64,000 bases of DNA from an uncultured Paracoccaceae bacterium (GTDB lineage: Bacteria > Pseudomonadota > Alphaproteobacteria > Rhodobacterales > Rhodobacteraceae): the NCBI GenBank assembly GCA_947492585.1, contig CANLND010000014.1:43956-107955 (forward strand), given 5' to 3'. Of this stretch, positions 8,611-17,721 are shown piece by piece. The notes under the pieces are model-generated. The model was not told the DNA's origin, made no database searches, and saw only the letters and a program-made list of their open reading frames with translations. Both the position numbers and the translations under genes were made by a program. Within the stretch, counting starts at the first letter, position 1, and each line of letters starts with the position of its first letter.

Positions 8611-9759
8611 ATGTTGACTGCCGTGTTCTGGATCTCTGCTGTGGCGATGATCTATTCTTTGTTTGGCTATGCGTTGTTGTTGCTGGGGGTGGCGCGACTG
8701 TTTCCGGCCTGGCAGCCGCGCAGTGATCGTTCTGCCCCAACAAAGGTGAGCTTTCTGATTGCCGCCTATAATGAGGCGCCGGTGATTGCGGACAAGCTGC
8801 GCAACACGTTGGGACTGGACACCGGCGGCGCGGAACTTGAGATCATCCTGGTCTGTGACGGTTCTTCAGATGGCACTGCGGATGCGGCGCGCAGCGTGGA
8901 TCATCCCAGCATCACCGTGTTAGAGCCGGGCCGTCAGGGCAAGGCGCTGGCGCTGGACAGCGGATTGGAGCGCTGTTCGGGGGATGTTGTGGTGTTTTCC
9001 GATGCCAATGCCATGCTGGCGCCGGGCTCGTTGACCGCGATGCTGCGCCATTACAGTGACGCCCGGGTGGGCGGTGTCTGTGGTCAGATCACTGTTGAGG
9101 CCAAAGGCGGCGGCATTGGGGCCTCTGAAGGTCTGTTCTGGCGCTATGATCAGGCGATGAAACATGCCGAGGCGCGGGTTGGGGGCACGGTGTCCGCACA
9201 AGGCTCGGTCTATTCGCTGCGCCGCGATCTGGCGCGCGCACCGCGTCTGGGCTGCACCGATGATTTTGACATCTCGGTGGCGGCGGTCCATGCCGGCAAA
9301 CGTCTGGTGTTTGAACCCGATGCCCGCACCACCGAAGAAACCACCGAAGATGTTTCAAGTGAAATGCGGCGCCGGGTGCGTTCATCAGAACGGGGCTGGC
9401 GCAGCCTGATGACCAATGCGGCGCTGATGAACCCGTTTCAGCACGGGCTCTATGCCTGGCAGTTGATTTCGCATAAATTGGTGCGTCGTCTTAATCCGCT
9501 GTTTCTGGTGCTGTTGTTTGTCTCTAACCTGGCGTTGATCGGGCAGGGGGCCTTTTATACGCTGGTGGGGCTGGGGCAGATTGCCTTTTATGGCTTGGCG
9601 CTGGCCGGGCTCGCACGTCCCGCGCTGCGCCGCCACAAAGTGGTAGGTCTGGCCAGTTTCTTTACCTTTGCGCATGTGGCTTTGGGCTGGGGGATTGCCC
9701 GTTGTATGGCGGGACAAAAGAGCACCCTGTGGACGCCCGCACGTGAGGAGGCCAGCTGA
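8611..9759 (+). CDS. Membrane-bound glycosyltransferase family 2
   Basis: A 382-residue protein with an N-terminal membrane helix (about 3-27), a GT-A domain and three or four C-terminal helices (about 285-365). The domain shows the nucleotide-binding start VSFLIAAYNEAPVI, the strand IILVCDGSSDGTADAA, a DAN metal-site motif (VVFSDANAML) and an acceptor-side TDDFDISV. The RRRVRSSERGW segment takes the place of the QxxRW motif of processive enzymes, so it may add single sugars or act processively. AAAGG upstream of the ATG serves as ribosome site. The next gene starts on the last base of its stop codon. Confidence 0.83.
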   Translation: MLTAVFWISAVAMIYSLFGYALLLLGVARLFPAWQPRSDRSAPTKVSFLIAAYNEAPVIADKLRNTLGLDTGGAELEIILVCDGSSDGTADAARSVDHPSITVLEPGRQGKALALDSGLERCSGDVVVFSDANAMLAPGSLTAMLRHYSDARVGGVCGQITVEAKGGGIGASEGLFWRYDQAMKHAEARVGGTVSAQGSVYSLRRDLARAPRLGCTDDFDISVAAVHAGKRLVFEPDARTTEETTEDVSSEMRRRVRSSERGWRSLMTNAALMNPFQHGLYAWQLISHKLVRRLNPLFLVLLFVSNLALIGQGAFYTLVGLGQIAFYGLALAGLARPALRRHKVVGLASFFTFAHVALGWGIARCMAGQKSTLWTPAREEAS

Positions 9760-10685
9760 TGATGGATCCTGTGACACAGAGCAGCGACAGTTTGGTCGGT
9801 CAGGGCGCGATTTTTGTGCTGGGTCTGCAACGGTCGGGCACCACCTGGCTGTCCAATATGCTGGTGGGCTCTGGCGCTGTCGCAGCGGTGGCCGCCGAAG
9901 AACATCAGGGCGTGCATGAAAGCGTCTATTTCTCACATTTTTCCCGCGCCTTTGGACCGTTTGACGACCCGGATGCACGGGCACGGTTTGAAACCGGGCT
10001 GGCAGAGTCTGATTATTTCCTGCTGACCGACCTGCCGCGTGCGTTTTTGACCAAAGCCGTTGCCGCCTCGCGCGATCATGCGGAGGTGTTTGAACGTCTG
10101 ATGCGCCGGGTGATGATGGATCAGGGCTGTACGCGCTGGCTGGAAAAATCGCCGCATCACACCCTGTTGGCCGAAGATCTGGCTGCGCGGTATCCCGAGG
10201 CGCAATTTGTCTGTGTCGCCCGGCGCAGCCGCAGCCTGCTGGCGTCGCGTCTGGCGGCCTATGGGCGCACGCCCTCACAGGGGGTGAAACGGCTGGCGGA
10301 TCTTTTGCGTGGGGCCTTGGTCAATGCGCTCTATACCCGGCATCTGGAGCGGTTTGTGGCGCAGAGCCCCCGCGCCATTTTGCTGCACTATGATGATTTT
10401 GCCGCGGATCCCGTGACGGGCCGGGGACAGCTGGTCGATTTTCTGCAGCTGGGCGTGGATCCCAACACATTGGAAAGTGCCTATAAGGCCAATTCGAGCC
10501 ATAAAGGCCGGGCCAAACAGACCCGCCGCCTAAGTGCGTTGGATGGGATGATGATCACGCTGGGCGATGGGGCGGGCCGGGTGCTGCCTTTGGGTCTTTT
10601 GGCGCGGATCGAAGCCAAACGCCGGGCGCGCCGTGGTGCGGACTGGCCCGAATGGGTCTGGCGCCGCAGCGGCTGGCAGCCCTGA
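9759..10685 (+). CDS. Sulfotransferase family protein
   Basis: A 308-residue protein with the 5'-phosphosulfate loop GLQRSGTTWLSNML at about residues 21-34 and a candidate 3'-phosphate segment (VCVARRSRSLLASR, about 150-163). These are the two PAPS-binding elements of the sulfotransferase fold. The conserved acidic/His region LEKSPHHTLL lies between them. In a polysaccharide operon the likely acceptor is a hydroxyl of the repeat unit, giving a sulfated polymer as is common in marine bacteria. It is the last gene of the operon: its ATG shares a base with the preceding stop, and a hairpin terminator lies 24 bases beyond its own stop. Confidence 0.82.
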   Translation: MMDPVTQSSDSLVGQGAIFVLGLQRSGTTWLSNMLVGSGAVAAVAAEEHQGVHESVYFSHFSRAFGPFDDPDARARFETGLAESDYFLLTDLPRAFLTKAVAASRDHAEVFERLMRRVMMDQGCTRWLEKSPHHTLLAEDLAARYPEAQFVCVARRSRSLLASRLAAYGRTPSQGVKRLADLLRGALVNALYTRHLERFVAQSPRAILLHYDDFAADPVTGRGQLVDFLQLGVDPNTLESAYKANSSHKGRAKQTRRLSALDGMMITLGDGAGRVLPLGLLARIEAKRRARRGADWPEWVWRRSGWQP

Positions 10686-10708
10686 TGATTTAAATTGAGC
10701 GTTAGAAG

Positions 10709-10739
10709 ATCCCCCCGTCTTTGGTCTGGGGGATTTTTT
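10709..10739 (+). terminator. Rho-independent terminator of the 507-10685 operon
   Basis: ATCCCCC (10709-10715) pairs with GGGGGAT (10728-10734) around a 12-base loop and runs into TTTTTTG. It lies just after the sulfotransferase stop and before the convergent flippase stop at 10746. Confidence 0.75.
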
Positions 10740-10745
10740 GTCTCT

Positions 10746-12338
10746 TTAGGTCAGACGTGGGCGCACTTTAAACACCACAAAAGCCAACCCCATGACCACA
10801 AATGCACCAGCGCCGGACAGGGCCAGTTGCAGCAGCGCCAAAGGTTTGGGGGCAATGTCGCCAAACCACAGAACCATCAGATCCGGCAGCACCCATGCGC
10901 CGGGCAGCAGGGCCAATGCGGTGGCAACAGCGGCCAGCAAAAGCGGGCGCGCGCCAGAAAGAACCGCGCTTTGGGCGCGAAAACTGCCGCGCTTTGACAG
11001 CCAGATCGCCAGCACCAGCGCAGGGGCAACAGGGCTAAGCAACAGGGTCAGCGGAATGCCAGGCAGCCCCAGCAGTGGTGTCAGCCCGTAAAACAGCGCC
11101 AAACGCGCCGCCAGTTCCACCAGCATGGCCACTGTGATCAATCGCACCATCGGCAGGGCGTCTTCGGCGACAATGCGCACCAGCATCATCCGCAACACCA
11201 GCGCACTGGCGGGGGCCAGCGCCATCAGCTGCACCAGTTGTACAATCTGCGCCCGCTGATCGCTGTCGGCAAAGGCACCATAGCCCAGCACAATTTCAAC
11301 CAAAGCACCGGCATTCAGCACCAGACCCAGCGACACCGGCAGCACCAGCGCCAGCCCGACCAGCAGCGCCCGTTGAAAGGCGGTGCCCAGTTCAACCCCG
11401 TCGCCGGAGGCACTGCGTCGGGACAGATCTGCAAAAACCACAAGGATCAGCGCCGAGGCCAGTGTATTGCCCAATAGCGCGCCCAAGCGCTGGCCAAAAT
11501 CCAGCATGGCGACGCCGCCGGGCCCTTGGGCTGCGGCCACGGCCGTTTCCAGCCACAAAAAACCCAGCGCACTGAAGGCGAGAATAACGGCCACAGCCCC
11601 CCGGCGCGCGGTTGCGGGAGCCTGTGGTTTTTTGGCGGGGGCGGCGTCTGTGTCTGGGCGTCGGCTGATGCGCAGGGTCAGTGCCAGGGTCAGTGCCGCG
11701 ACAGCCACGGCCGCCAGCGTATAGGCCCAGGCGGCGGCGATGGCCGCGCCACTGGCAGCGGTTAGGGCCAAAGCCAGCGCAACGGCACCGCGCGGCGCCT
11801 GTTTTATGGCCGCCGGCGTGCCAAACAGCCCGCGCACATTGCAATAGGCGGACAAGGCTGTGGTGGCGACAGCGGCGGGCAGGGCCAGCGCCAAAATCCA
11901 GATCACACGGGCGGCAAGATCCTGCGTGGCCGGGGCAAAGTCGGGCGCGATCGAGGCCACCAACTGGGGGGCTGTGGTCACCAAAGCAACAGCCAGCGCG
12001 GTGCCCAGCAAAATGGCGGCGCCTGCGGATTTGCGGATGATCAGCCAGATTGAGGCCCCGGCTGCGGCCTGAGCGGCCACCATGGGAATGAACACAACGC
12101 CGATGATCTGATGCAGGGTTTCGGTGATCGCAGTGATCAGGCGGCGGCCCAGCAAAAAGGCATCGGCATCAGCCCCCACACCCAGACGGCGGGCAATCAG
12201 ATGTGACACCACAAGCGCCAAAAGCAGCCCCAGGGCTTGCCCCGAGAACTGCGCCAGACCTTTTTTCACCAAAGATCCGCGTGGTTTGGACGCGGATCCT
12301 GTGGTCTGTTCAGAGGTTGTGTGCGTTGGGTCAGGCAC
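10746..12338 (-). CDS. MurJ/MviN-like lipid-linked oligosaccharide flippase (Wzx role)
   Basis: A 530-residue membrane protein with about 13-14 helices. The start SLVKKGLAQFSGQALGLLLALVVSH resembles the MurJ/MviN branch of the MOP superfamily, with GADADAFLLGRRL in the first loop (MurJ typically has ADAFFVA here). It would turn undecaprenyl-linked repeat units to the periplasmic face. The start is a GTG that overlaps the upstream sugar-transferase stop by eight bases. The pairing with a priming transferase, and the lack of any cell-wall gene nearby, favour an exopolysaccharide flippase over housekeeping MurJ. Confidence 0.78.
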   Translation of the reverse strand: MPDPTHTTSEQTTGSASKPRGSLVKKGLAQFSGQALGLLLALVVSHLIARRLGVGADADAFLLGRRLITAITETLHQIIGVVFIPMVAAQAAAGASIWLIIRKSAGAAILLGTALAVALVTTAPQLVASIAPDFAPATQDLAARVIWILALALPAAVATTALSAYCNVRGLFGTPAAIKQAPRGAVALALALTAASGAAIAAAWAYTLAAVAVAALTLALTLRISRRPDTDAAPAKKPQAPATARRGAVAVILAFSALGFLWLETAVAAAQGPGGVAMLDFGQRLGALLGNTLASALILVVFADLSRRSASGDGVELGTAFQRALLVGLALVLPVSLGLVLNAGALVEIVLGYGAFADSDQRAQIVQLVQLMALAPASALVLRMMLVRIVAEDALPMVRLITVAMLVELAARLALFYGLTPLLGLPGIPLTLLLSPVAPALVLAIWLSKRGSFRAQSAVLSGARPLLLAAVATALALLPGAWVLPDLMVLWFGDIAPKPLALLQLALSGAGAFVVMGLAFVVFKVRPRLT

Positions 12339-13323
12339 TCAGAGCCATGGCATCAGTGCCAACTTGTGTGTTGCTTTGTGTGCCCATCGAGATCTGGTTG
12401 ACCGGTGCCAGAACCACCACTTTGCCAAGGGCATAGCGTTCGATCACATGGGCGCTGACGTCATCCAGGCTTTCATAGGTGTATTGACCTGCGACAGCGG
12501 TTGCGGTCAGGCGGATCTGGGCGCGGCGCAAACCGCCGTTGCGCAGACGCACCACAACACTGGCTGTGTCATCCAGCGGCGCAGTGGTGGCGACGGTCAG
12601 CGTGTCAAAGGTCATGGTTTTGATGGTGATGGCGGGCTGATCGGCAGAAGAGGTCAGCGTCAGATCGGTGCAGCGGTTGGCCAATTTGGTGCCGAGCACC
12701 GGGCATTTTTTGGCCAGTTTGCGCACCAAACGGGTGAACATCGATGAGATGATGCACAGGGTCAGGCCAATTTCAGCGCGGATCGACACCGGGCGGGCCA
12801 CGGACGCATTGTTCATGCGGGCGCGAATGCGTTTGCTGGCGCCATGGCCAAAGTAGGCCTGGGTGGGACCAAGCAGGCCGGGGCGCACTTCAAAGCGGGT
12901 GTCATAGCCGGGGATCGACTGCACATGCTGGGCACGGATCACATCCCGCACGGGGCGGGGGCCACAGATGTTCATATCACCGCGGATCACATTGATCAGC
13001 TGAGGCAGCTCATCCAGACGAGAGTCGCGCAGGAAGCGGCCCATTGGCGTAAAGATATCCGCATCTGCTGGCAGGGTGCGGTCTTTGGTCAGGGCGGCGG
13101 CACGTTTGCTGCACAGGGTGCGGAATTTTAGAATGTGAAACGCGGACATATTCATGCCAATACGTTCGCCGCGATAAAGGATCGCAGGACCCTGGGTGGC
13201 CACAAGCAGCACAATCACCACCAACGTCACAGGCAGGGTGGCAATCAACAGCAAGAGCGCAACAAAAATGTTGTACAGGCGGTAAGCAACCGGTCGAGCG
13301 GGTCGAAAGCCAACGTGATACAT
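12331..13323 (-). CDS. Sugar-1-phosphate transferase (ExoY/WcaJ family) with an extra C-terminal beta domain
   Basis: A 330-residue priming enzyme. It has one membrane helix (about 18-42), the cytosolic motif FHILKFRTLC, and the catalytic region RLDELPQLINVIRGDMNICG followed by PRPV (Asp-Glu pair and PRP). The conserved tail is divergent (RPGLLGPTQAYFG). It transfers a sugar phosphate to undecaprenyl phosphate, starting the repeat unit. About 100 residues beyond the usual family end (roughly 225-330) are predicted beta-strand rich. They read like a PilZ-type barrel core (TVATTAPLDDTASVVVRL, AQIRLTATAVAGQYTYESL), but no RxxxR or D/NxSxxG c-di-GMP motif is visible. The AGG before the ATG is weak. 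The promoter must lie in the 488-base gap shared with ugd. Confidence 0.82.
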   Translation of the reverse strand: MYHVGFRPARPVAYRLYNIFVALLLLIATLPVTLVVIVLLVATQGPAILYRGERIGMNMSAFHILKFRTLCSKRAAALTKDRTLPADADIFTPMGRFLRDSRLDELPQLINVIRGDMNICGPRPVRDVIRAQHVQSIPGYDTRFEVRPGLLGPTQAYFGHGASKRIRARMNNASVARPVSIRAEIGLTLCIISSMFTRLVRKLAKKCPVLGTKLANRCTDLTLTSSADQPAITIKTMTFDTLTVATTAPLDDTASVVVRLRNGGLRRAQIRLTATAVAGQYTYESLDDVSAHVIERYALGKVVVLAPVNQISMGTQSNTQVGTDAMALSA

Positions 13324-13811
13324 AGTTCGTAAAACCTATTAGTTCTATTTCATGGCAACAAAAGCAGCGTGTGGTGCAAATGCTGCACTTGCAGCACTGG
13401 CGTCATTCCGCTTGCTGTTTAAGATAGTTTTCATCGAATTCCATAGAAATTTTAGCGAATGCTTGTCTTTTTTGTGGTGATTTTAATTTGTTGCAAACAA
13501 AACGCATTTTTAAGACACTTTGACCTATATTTAGTGACAATCTCTGAAGCGGTGGGGCGGAGGCCTGCGCCGGTTTGCTCTGGGGGATGATCTTGTCTCA
13601 GGTCTCTGCCCGAGACCTGCACATAGAGCCTTATCTGCAATTGCGCCGCTTAGGGGGACACCGTATAGCATTGAAAACCGAAGGGATCCGCATGACGACA
13701 CGGGGCGGCCCTTTTGCAAAACGGCAAAGCGCAATTTCAGGAGGCTTTGTTTCCCGCTCTGTGAGGGTCAGATAAAGACTGCCCCCGAGGGAAACATGGG
13801 GAAGGTTAGAT
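13324..13811. other. Divergent intergenic region between the sugar transferase and ugd
   Basis: These 488 bases contain no convincing gene. The part near 13,430-13,540 is AT-rich, as expected for promoters, but I could not match a clean -35/-10 pair. A perfect 8-base inverted repeat lies at 13599-13619. The last bases hold GAAGG six bases before the ugd ATG. Confidence 0.6.
13599..13619. promoter_or_regulatory. Perfect dyad, possible operator or leader hairpin upstream of ugd
   Basis: CAGGTCTC (13599-13606) and GAGACCTG (13612-13619) are exact inverted copies separated by five bases. There is no T-run, so it is not a classical terminator. Its position 190 bases before ugd fits a regulator site or an RNA hairpin; neither is proven. 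Confidence 0.3.
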
Positions 13812-14978
13812 ATGAAAATTTCAGTTGCAGGCCTGGGATATGTAGGTCTTTCGAACGCGGTGCTATTGGCCCAGCACAATGAGGTGACCGCGGTAGACGT
13901 CTCGCAAGAGCGGGTGGATATGGTCAATGCGGGCACCTGCCCCATTGTGGATGCAGAACTGGAAGAGTTCCTGAGCAGCCATGATTTGTCGCTCACAGCC
14001 ACATTGGATGCGGCAGAAGCCTATCGTGATGCGGAGTATGTCATTGTCGCCACGCCCACCAATTACGATGCCAAGTCGAACTATTTCGATACCTCTTCTG
14101 TTGAAGCGGTGATCAAACAGGTGATTGCGGTGAATAGCACCGCAACGATTGTGATCAAATCCACCATTCCGGTGGGCTATGTGCGGGATCTGCGCGCCGA
14201 GCTGGAGACCGATCAGGTGATCTTTTCACCTGAATTCCTGCGCGAAGGTCGCGCGCTTTATGACAATCTGCATCCCTCGCGCATTATTGTCGGGGAACGC
14301 TCTGAGCGGGCGCAGATTTTTGCCGATCTGTTGTTGCAGGGCGCGGAAGAAAGTGACGTGGACATTCTGTTCACCGATGCGGATGAAGCGGAAGCGATCA
14401 AACTGTTTGCCAATACCTATCTGGCGATGCGGGTGGCCTTCTTTAACGAATTGGACAGCTATGCGATGGCGGGCGGCATGGATTCCCGTCAGATCATCGA
14501 AGGTGTTTCCTTGGATCCGCGCATTGGCAGCCATTATAACAATCCCTCCTTTGGCTATGGCGGCTATTGCCTGCCCAAAGACACCAAACAGCTGTTGGCC
14601 AATTACAGCCATGTGCCGCAGAACCTCATCCGTGCCATTGTGGATGCCAACCGCACCCGCAAAGAATTTCTGTCGGATCGGATTTTGATGCGCGGCCCAA
14701 AGGTGGTGGGCATCTATCGTCTGGTGATGAAGGCCGGATCTGACAATTTCCGCCAGTCGTCCATTCAGGGCATCATGAAACGGCTAAAGGCCAAAGGCGT
14801 TGAAGTGCTGGTGTATGAACCGGTGCTGGAGGAAGAAGACTTCTATCGCTCACGCGTGGTGCGGGATCTGGGCTATTTCAAAGACAATTGCGATGTGATT
14901 GTTGCCAATCGTGTGACCGAAGATCTCGAAGATGTGGCCGATAAGGTGTTCACCCGCGATCTGTTTGGAGCGGACTGA
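13812..14978 (+). CDS. ugd: UDP-glucose 6-dehydrogenase
   Basis: A 388-residue NAD-dependent enzyme that oxidises UDP-glucose to UDP-glucuronate. The Rossmann start [14 protein letters not shown], the central VATPTNYD, the FSPEFLREG segment and the catalytic cysteine in [12 protein letters not shown] (about residue 254) are all present. The length is that of the short Ugd class found in enterobacterial capsule loci. GAAGG precedes the ATG by six bases. The following epimerase gene overlaps it by one base, so the pair should be made together and convert UDP-glucose to UDP-glucuronate and then to an epimer. Confidence 0.92.
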   Translation: MKISVAGLGYVGLSNAVLLAQHNEVTAVDVSQERVDMVNAGTCPIVDAELEEFLSSHDLSLTATLDAAEAYRDAEYVIVATPTNYDAKSNYFDTSSVEAVIKQVIAVNSTATIVIKSTIPVGYVRDLRAELETDQVIFSPEFLREGRALYDNLHPSRIIVGERSERAQIFADLLLQGAEESDVDILFTDADEAEAIKLFANTYLAMRVAFFNELDSYAMAGGMDSRQIIEGVSLDPRIGSHYNNPSFGYGGYCLPKDTKQLLANYSHVPQNLIRAIVDANRTRKEFLSDRILMRGPKVVGIYRLVMKAGSDNFRQSSIQGIMKRLKAKGVEVLVYEPVLEEEDFYRSRVVRDLGYFKDNCDVIVANRVTEDLEDVADKVFTRDLFGAD

Positions 14979-16015
14979 TGGACAAAACGCCCCCTGCCGC
15001 ATCCTCACCTTGTGTTCTGGTGACTGGGTCTTCGGGCTTTATTGGATTTCACCTGTGCCAGCATCTGTTGCAGCAGGGGTTTCGGGTGATCGGCATTGAT
15101 AATCTGTCCGATTATTATGACGTGTCCCTGAAACAGCGCCGTCAGGCGATGTTGTTGCAGCACGCGGGCTTTCAGGTGGTCAATGAGAGCATCGAAACGC
15201 CGGGGGTGATGTTGCAGCTGTTTGCAGATCACCAGCCCGATTATGTGGTGCATCTCGCCGCGCAGGCCGGGGTGCGCTATTCGATCGAAAACCCGCGCTC
15301 ATATCTTGAGAGCAACCTGATCGGCACCTTTGAAATTCTTGAAGCCGCCCGGGCGCATCCGCCAAAACATATGCTGTTGGCCTCGACCTCGTCGGCCTTT
15401 GGCGCCAACACCGAAATGCCCTATCAGGAGACGCAAAAAGCCGACCATCAGATGTCGTTTTATGCGGCCACCAAAAAATCCACCGAGAACATGGCACATT
15501 CTTATGCGCATCTGTTTGATCTGCCGGTCACCATGTTCCGCTTTTTCACCGTCTATGGTCCTTGGGGGCGGCCCGATATGGCGCTGTTTAAATTCACCAA
15601 GGCAATGTTGGCGGATGAACCGATCGACATTTACAACCACGGCGACATGAAACGCGATTTCACCTATGTCACCGATCTGGTCGCAGCCATCCGCCTGTTG
15701 TTTGATGCGGTGCCGGAACGTCCTGCCGATGGTCAGGTGCCTGACGGCGACAGCCTGTCGCCAGTGGCGCCGCACCGGGTGGTCAATATTGGCAACTCCA
15801 AGTCGGTGCAGCTGACCGATTTCATTGCAGCCATTGAGGCTGCCACCGGCCTCACTGCCAAACGCAATCTGATGCCGATGCAGCCCGGCGATGTGCCCGC
15901 GACCTGGGCGGATGCGGATCTGTTGCAGTCCCTGACGGGCTATTGCCCCAAAACAGAAGTGTCCGAAGGGGTTCAGGCCTTTGTGGACTGGTATCGCGCC
16001 TATTATCAGGTCTGA
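14978..16015 (+). CDS. NAD-dependent epimerase, UDP-glucuronate 4-epimerase type
   Basis: A 345-residue short-chain dehydrogenase fold protein. It shows the nucleotide loop TGSSGFIGFHLCQHLL, the catalytic serine region LASTSSAFGAN and Tyr-Lys in FYAATKKSTE. The stretch FFTVYGPWGRPDMALFKFTK with YNHGDMKRDFTYV is highly characteristic of UDP-glucuronate 4-epimerases (CapI/LpsL type). It would turn UDP-glucuronate into UDP-galacturonate. Its gene begins on the last base of the ugd stop, which supports the pathway. A UDP-glucose 4-epimerase would lack the PWGRPDMA signature. Confidence 0.86.
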   Translation: MDKTPPAASSPCVLVTGSSGFIGFHLCQHLLQQGFRVIGIDNLSDYYDVSLKQRRQAMLLQHAGFQVVNESIETPGVMLQLFADHQPDYVVHLAAQAGVRYSIENPRSYLESNLIGTFEILEAARAHPPKHMLLASTSSAFGANTEMPYQETQKADHQMSFYAATKKSTENMAHSYAHLFDLPVTMFRFFTVYGPWGRPDMALFKFTKAMLADEPIDIYNHGDMKRDFTYVTDLVAAIRLLFDAVPERPADGQVPDGDSLSPVAPHRVVNIGNSKSVQLTDFIAAIEAATGLTAKRNLMPMQPGDVPATWADADLLQSLTGYCPKTEVSEGVQAFVDWYRAYYQV

Positions 16016-16047
16016 AACCTGACACCTCACAGACCAACGGATGGAAC

Positions 16048-16071
16048 AAGGGCGCTGCGGCGCCCTTTTTT
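16048..16071 (+). terminator. Rho-independent terminator after the ugd-epimerase operon
   Basis: AAGGGCGC (16048-16055) and GCGCCCTT (16060-16067) form a perfect stem with a TGCG loop and a run of T residues. It is placed 33 bases after the epimerase stop. Confidence 0.88.
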
Positions 16072-16304
16072 GTGCGCGCAGGTGAGGCAGGGTCGGAAGA
16101 AATAGAATTTAAATCAACTTTTAAGTGTAGAGTTTCAAGGTGCACAAAAACCTACCACGGCGCTTTGTTGATCGTAAACTTTTCCTTAAAAAATGCGCAA
16201 AACGTTGATAATGCGCAAAATTTTGACACATATCTAACTAAGGTCAGTCGCAATATATTTTTAACTTTTCCTTGAACACAGATTGCCGTTTGGGAGCATT
16301 GACC

Positions 16305-16832
16305 ATGACAACACACGCTATTGTAATATCTAAGGTTCAGGCCCAATCTCTTTTGTCCAAGGGCCGTATGATGCTGACCCGTGCGGCACTGGCTGGCGCG
16401 GTGGGTCTGGCGGCTTTGTTGCCCTTAGGCGTCACCAGCACTGCAGAGGCCGCCCAGCCGTCTTATGTCGTCAAAAGTGATCGCGGCGGGTATCTGCATG
16501 ACCGGCTGATTGAACTGAACAACCTGCGCCGCAATGGGGTGCGTGTCGAAATTCGCGGGCGGGTGTGTTATTCGACCTGCACCATGTTTTTGGGCCTGCC
16601 GCACAGCTGCGTAGATCCCCAAACCACCTTTGGCTTTCACGGCCCCTCGCGCAGCGGTCGCCGACTGGCGCAGGCGGAATTTGATTATTTCTCACAGGTG
16701 ATGGCAGAGCATTACCCCAAACCGCTGCGACAGTGGTTCATGCACACCGGGCGCAAGCGCATTTCCGGCGTACATAAAATCAAAGGCAGCGAGCTGATCA
16801 GCATGGGCGTGCAGGCCTGCCGCAACGCTTAA
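16305..16832 (+). CDS. Small secreted ClpP-like protein (COG3904-like), function unknown
   Basis: A 175-residue protein with a long N-region, a hydrophobic core (LTRAALAGAVGLAALLPLG) and a likely cut after STAEAA. The mature part has VEIRGRVCYSTCTMFLG then TFGFHGPS. This resembles predicted periplasmic ClpP-fold proteins, in which a CxSxC segment followed by GFH stands where ClpP has its nucleophile region. The serine is kept (CYSTC); other triad residues cannot be assigned by eye. GGGAG lies nine bases before ATG 16305; an internal ATG at 16368 would give a shorter signal peptide. It is a single gene between two polymer units, with AT-rich promoter-like DNA upstream. A protease role is speculative. 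Confidence 0.62.
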   Translation: MTTHAIVISKVQAQSLLSKGRMMLTRAALAGAVGLAALLPLGVTSTAEAAQPSYVVKSDRGGYLHDRLIELNNLRRNGVRVEIRGRVCYSTCTMFLGLPHSCVDPQTTFGFHGPSRSGRRLAQAEFDYFSQVMAEHYPKPLRQWFMHTGRKRISGVHKIKGSELISMGVQACRNA

Positions 16833-16971
16833 CCCCGGTCATGAGGGCGTGCCTCACCCCTTGCTTCGAGGGGGGGCGGCCCTTATCACAGGTTTTTGGA
16901 GCCCTGGAGGCCCCGGCTCACCTGGCCCGGGGTCTGCGGCGTTTGGGGGCCATAACCGGGAGAAAGCCTGC

Positions 16972-17721
16972 ATGAATTTGTCATCTCTGCTGCACCGCTT
17001 GCAGCGGTTTGGCGGGCAGGCGCGATTTGCGCCGCCCCGCGCGGCGGCGCCTCTGTGTGTGATTGGTGATGTGCATGGCTGCCTGCCGCAGCTGGAGCGT
17101 CTGCTTGAACAGGTGCCCGCGGGGCATCAAATTCTTTTGGTGGGGGATTATATTGACCGCGGTGAAGACAGCGCCGGGGTGCTGCGCCTGTTACAGGCCC
17201 GCCCGGATCTGATCTGCCTGCGCGGCAATCACGAAGATATGCTGCTGCGGTTTTTACGCGATCCGGTGGCCTCTGACGGGGCGCGCTGGCTGCGCCATGG
17301 TGGGTTGCAGACGCTGGCGTCTTTTGGTGTGGCGGGCGCGCGCGAACGGATGACTCCTGCCGCGCTGACAACATGCCGGGACCAGTTACAGATTGCCCTG
17401 GGGCCTGATCTTTTGGAGTGGCTGTCCGGGCTGCGCTCATATGTGCAATCTGGCAATCTGTTGATCACCCATGCCGGAGCCGATCCGGCGGTGGCGGCGG
17501 ATCAGCAAACCCCTGGGGTTTTGGCCTGGGGGCATCCTGACTTTGCCCGCCGCAGCCGCAGCGATGGCATCTGGGTGGTGCATGGTCATACCATTGTCGA
17601 TCAGCCGGTGGTGGCGCAGGGGCGGATCTCAATTGACACGGGCGCGTTTGCAGGCGGAGCGCTGACGGCGGTCTGCCTGTCGCCCTCGGCGGATCCGGTG
17701 CTGCTGCAGGCGCCGCGCTGA
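16972..17721 (+). CDS. PPP-family metallophosphatase (serine/threonine phosphatase-like)
   Basis: A 249-residue protein from ATG 16972 (GGGAGAAAG upstream). It contains the complete PPP signature set in order: GDVHG (about 32), GDYIDRG (about 60), RGNHED (about 84), a later ITHAGADP and VVHGHT. These bind two metal ions and hydrolyse phosphate monoesters. Length and motif spacing resemble bacterial PrpA/PrpB-type and diadenosine tetraphosphatase-like enzymes. No signal peptide is seen, so it is cytoplasmic. The next gene downstream is a tyrosine autokinase and no low-molecular-weight tyrosine phosphatase is present in the window, so it could counteract that kinase; this is inference from position only. 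Confidence 0.85.
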   Translation: MNLSSLLHRLQRFGGQARFAPPRAAAPLCVIGDVHGCLPQLERLLEQVPAGHQILLVGDYIDRGEDSAGVLRLLQARPDLICLRGNHEDMLLRFLRDPVASDGARWLRHGGLQTLASFGVAGARERMTPAALTTCRDQLQIALGPDLLEWLSGLRSYVQSGNLLITHAGADPAVAADQQTPGVLAWGHPDFARRSRSDGIWVVHGHTIVDQPVVAQGRISIDTGAFAGGALTAVCLSPSADPVLLQAPR

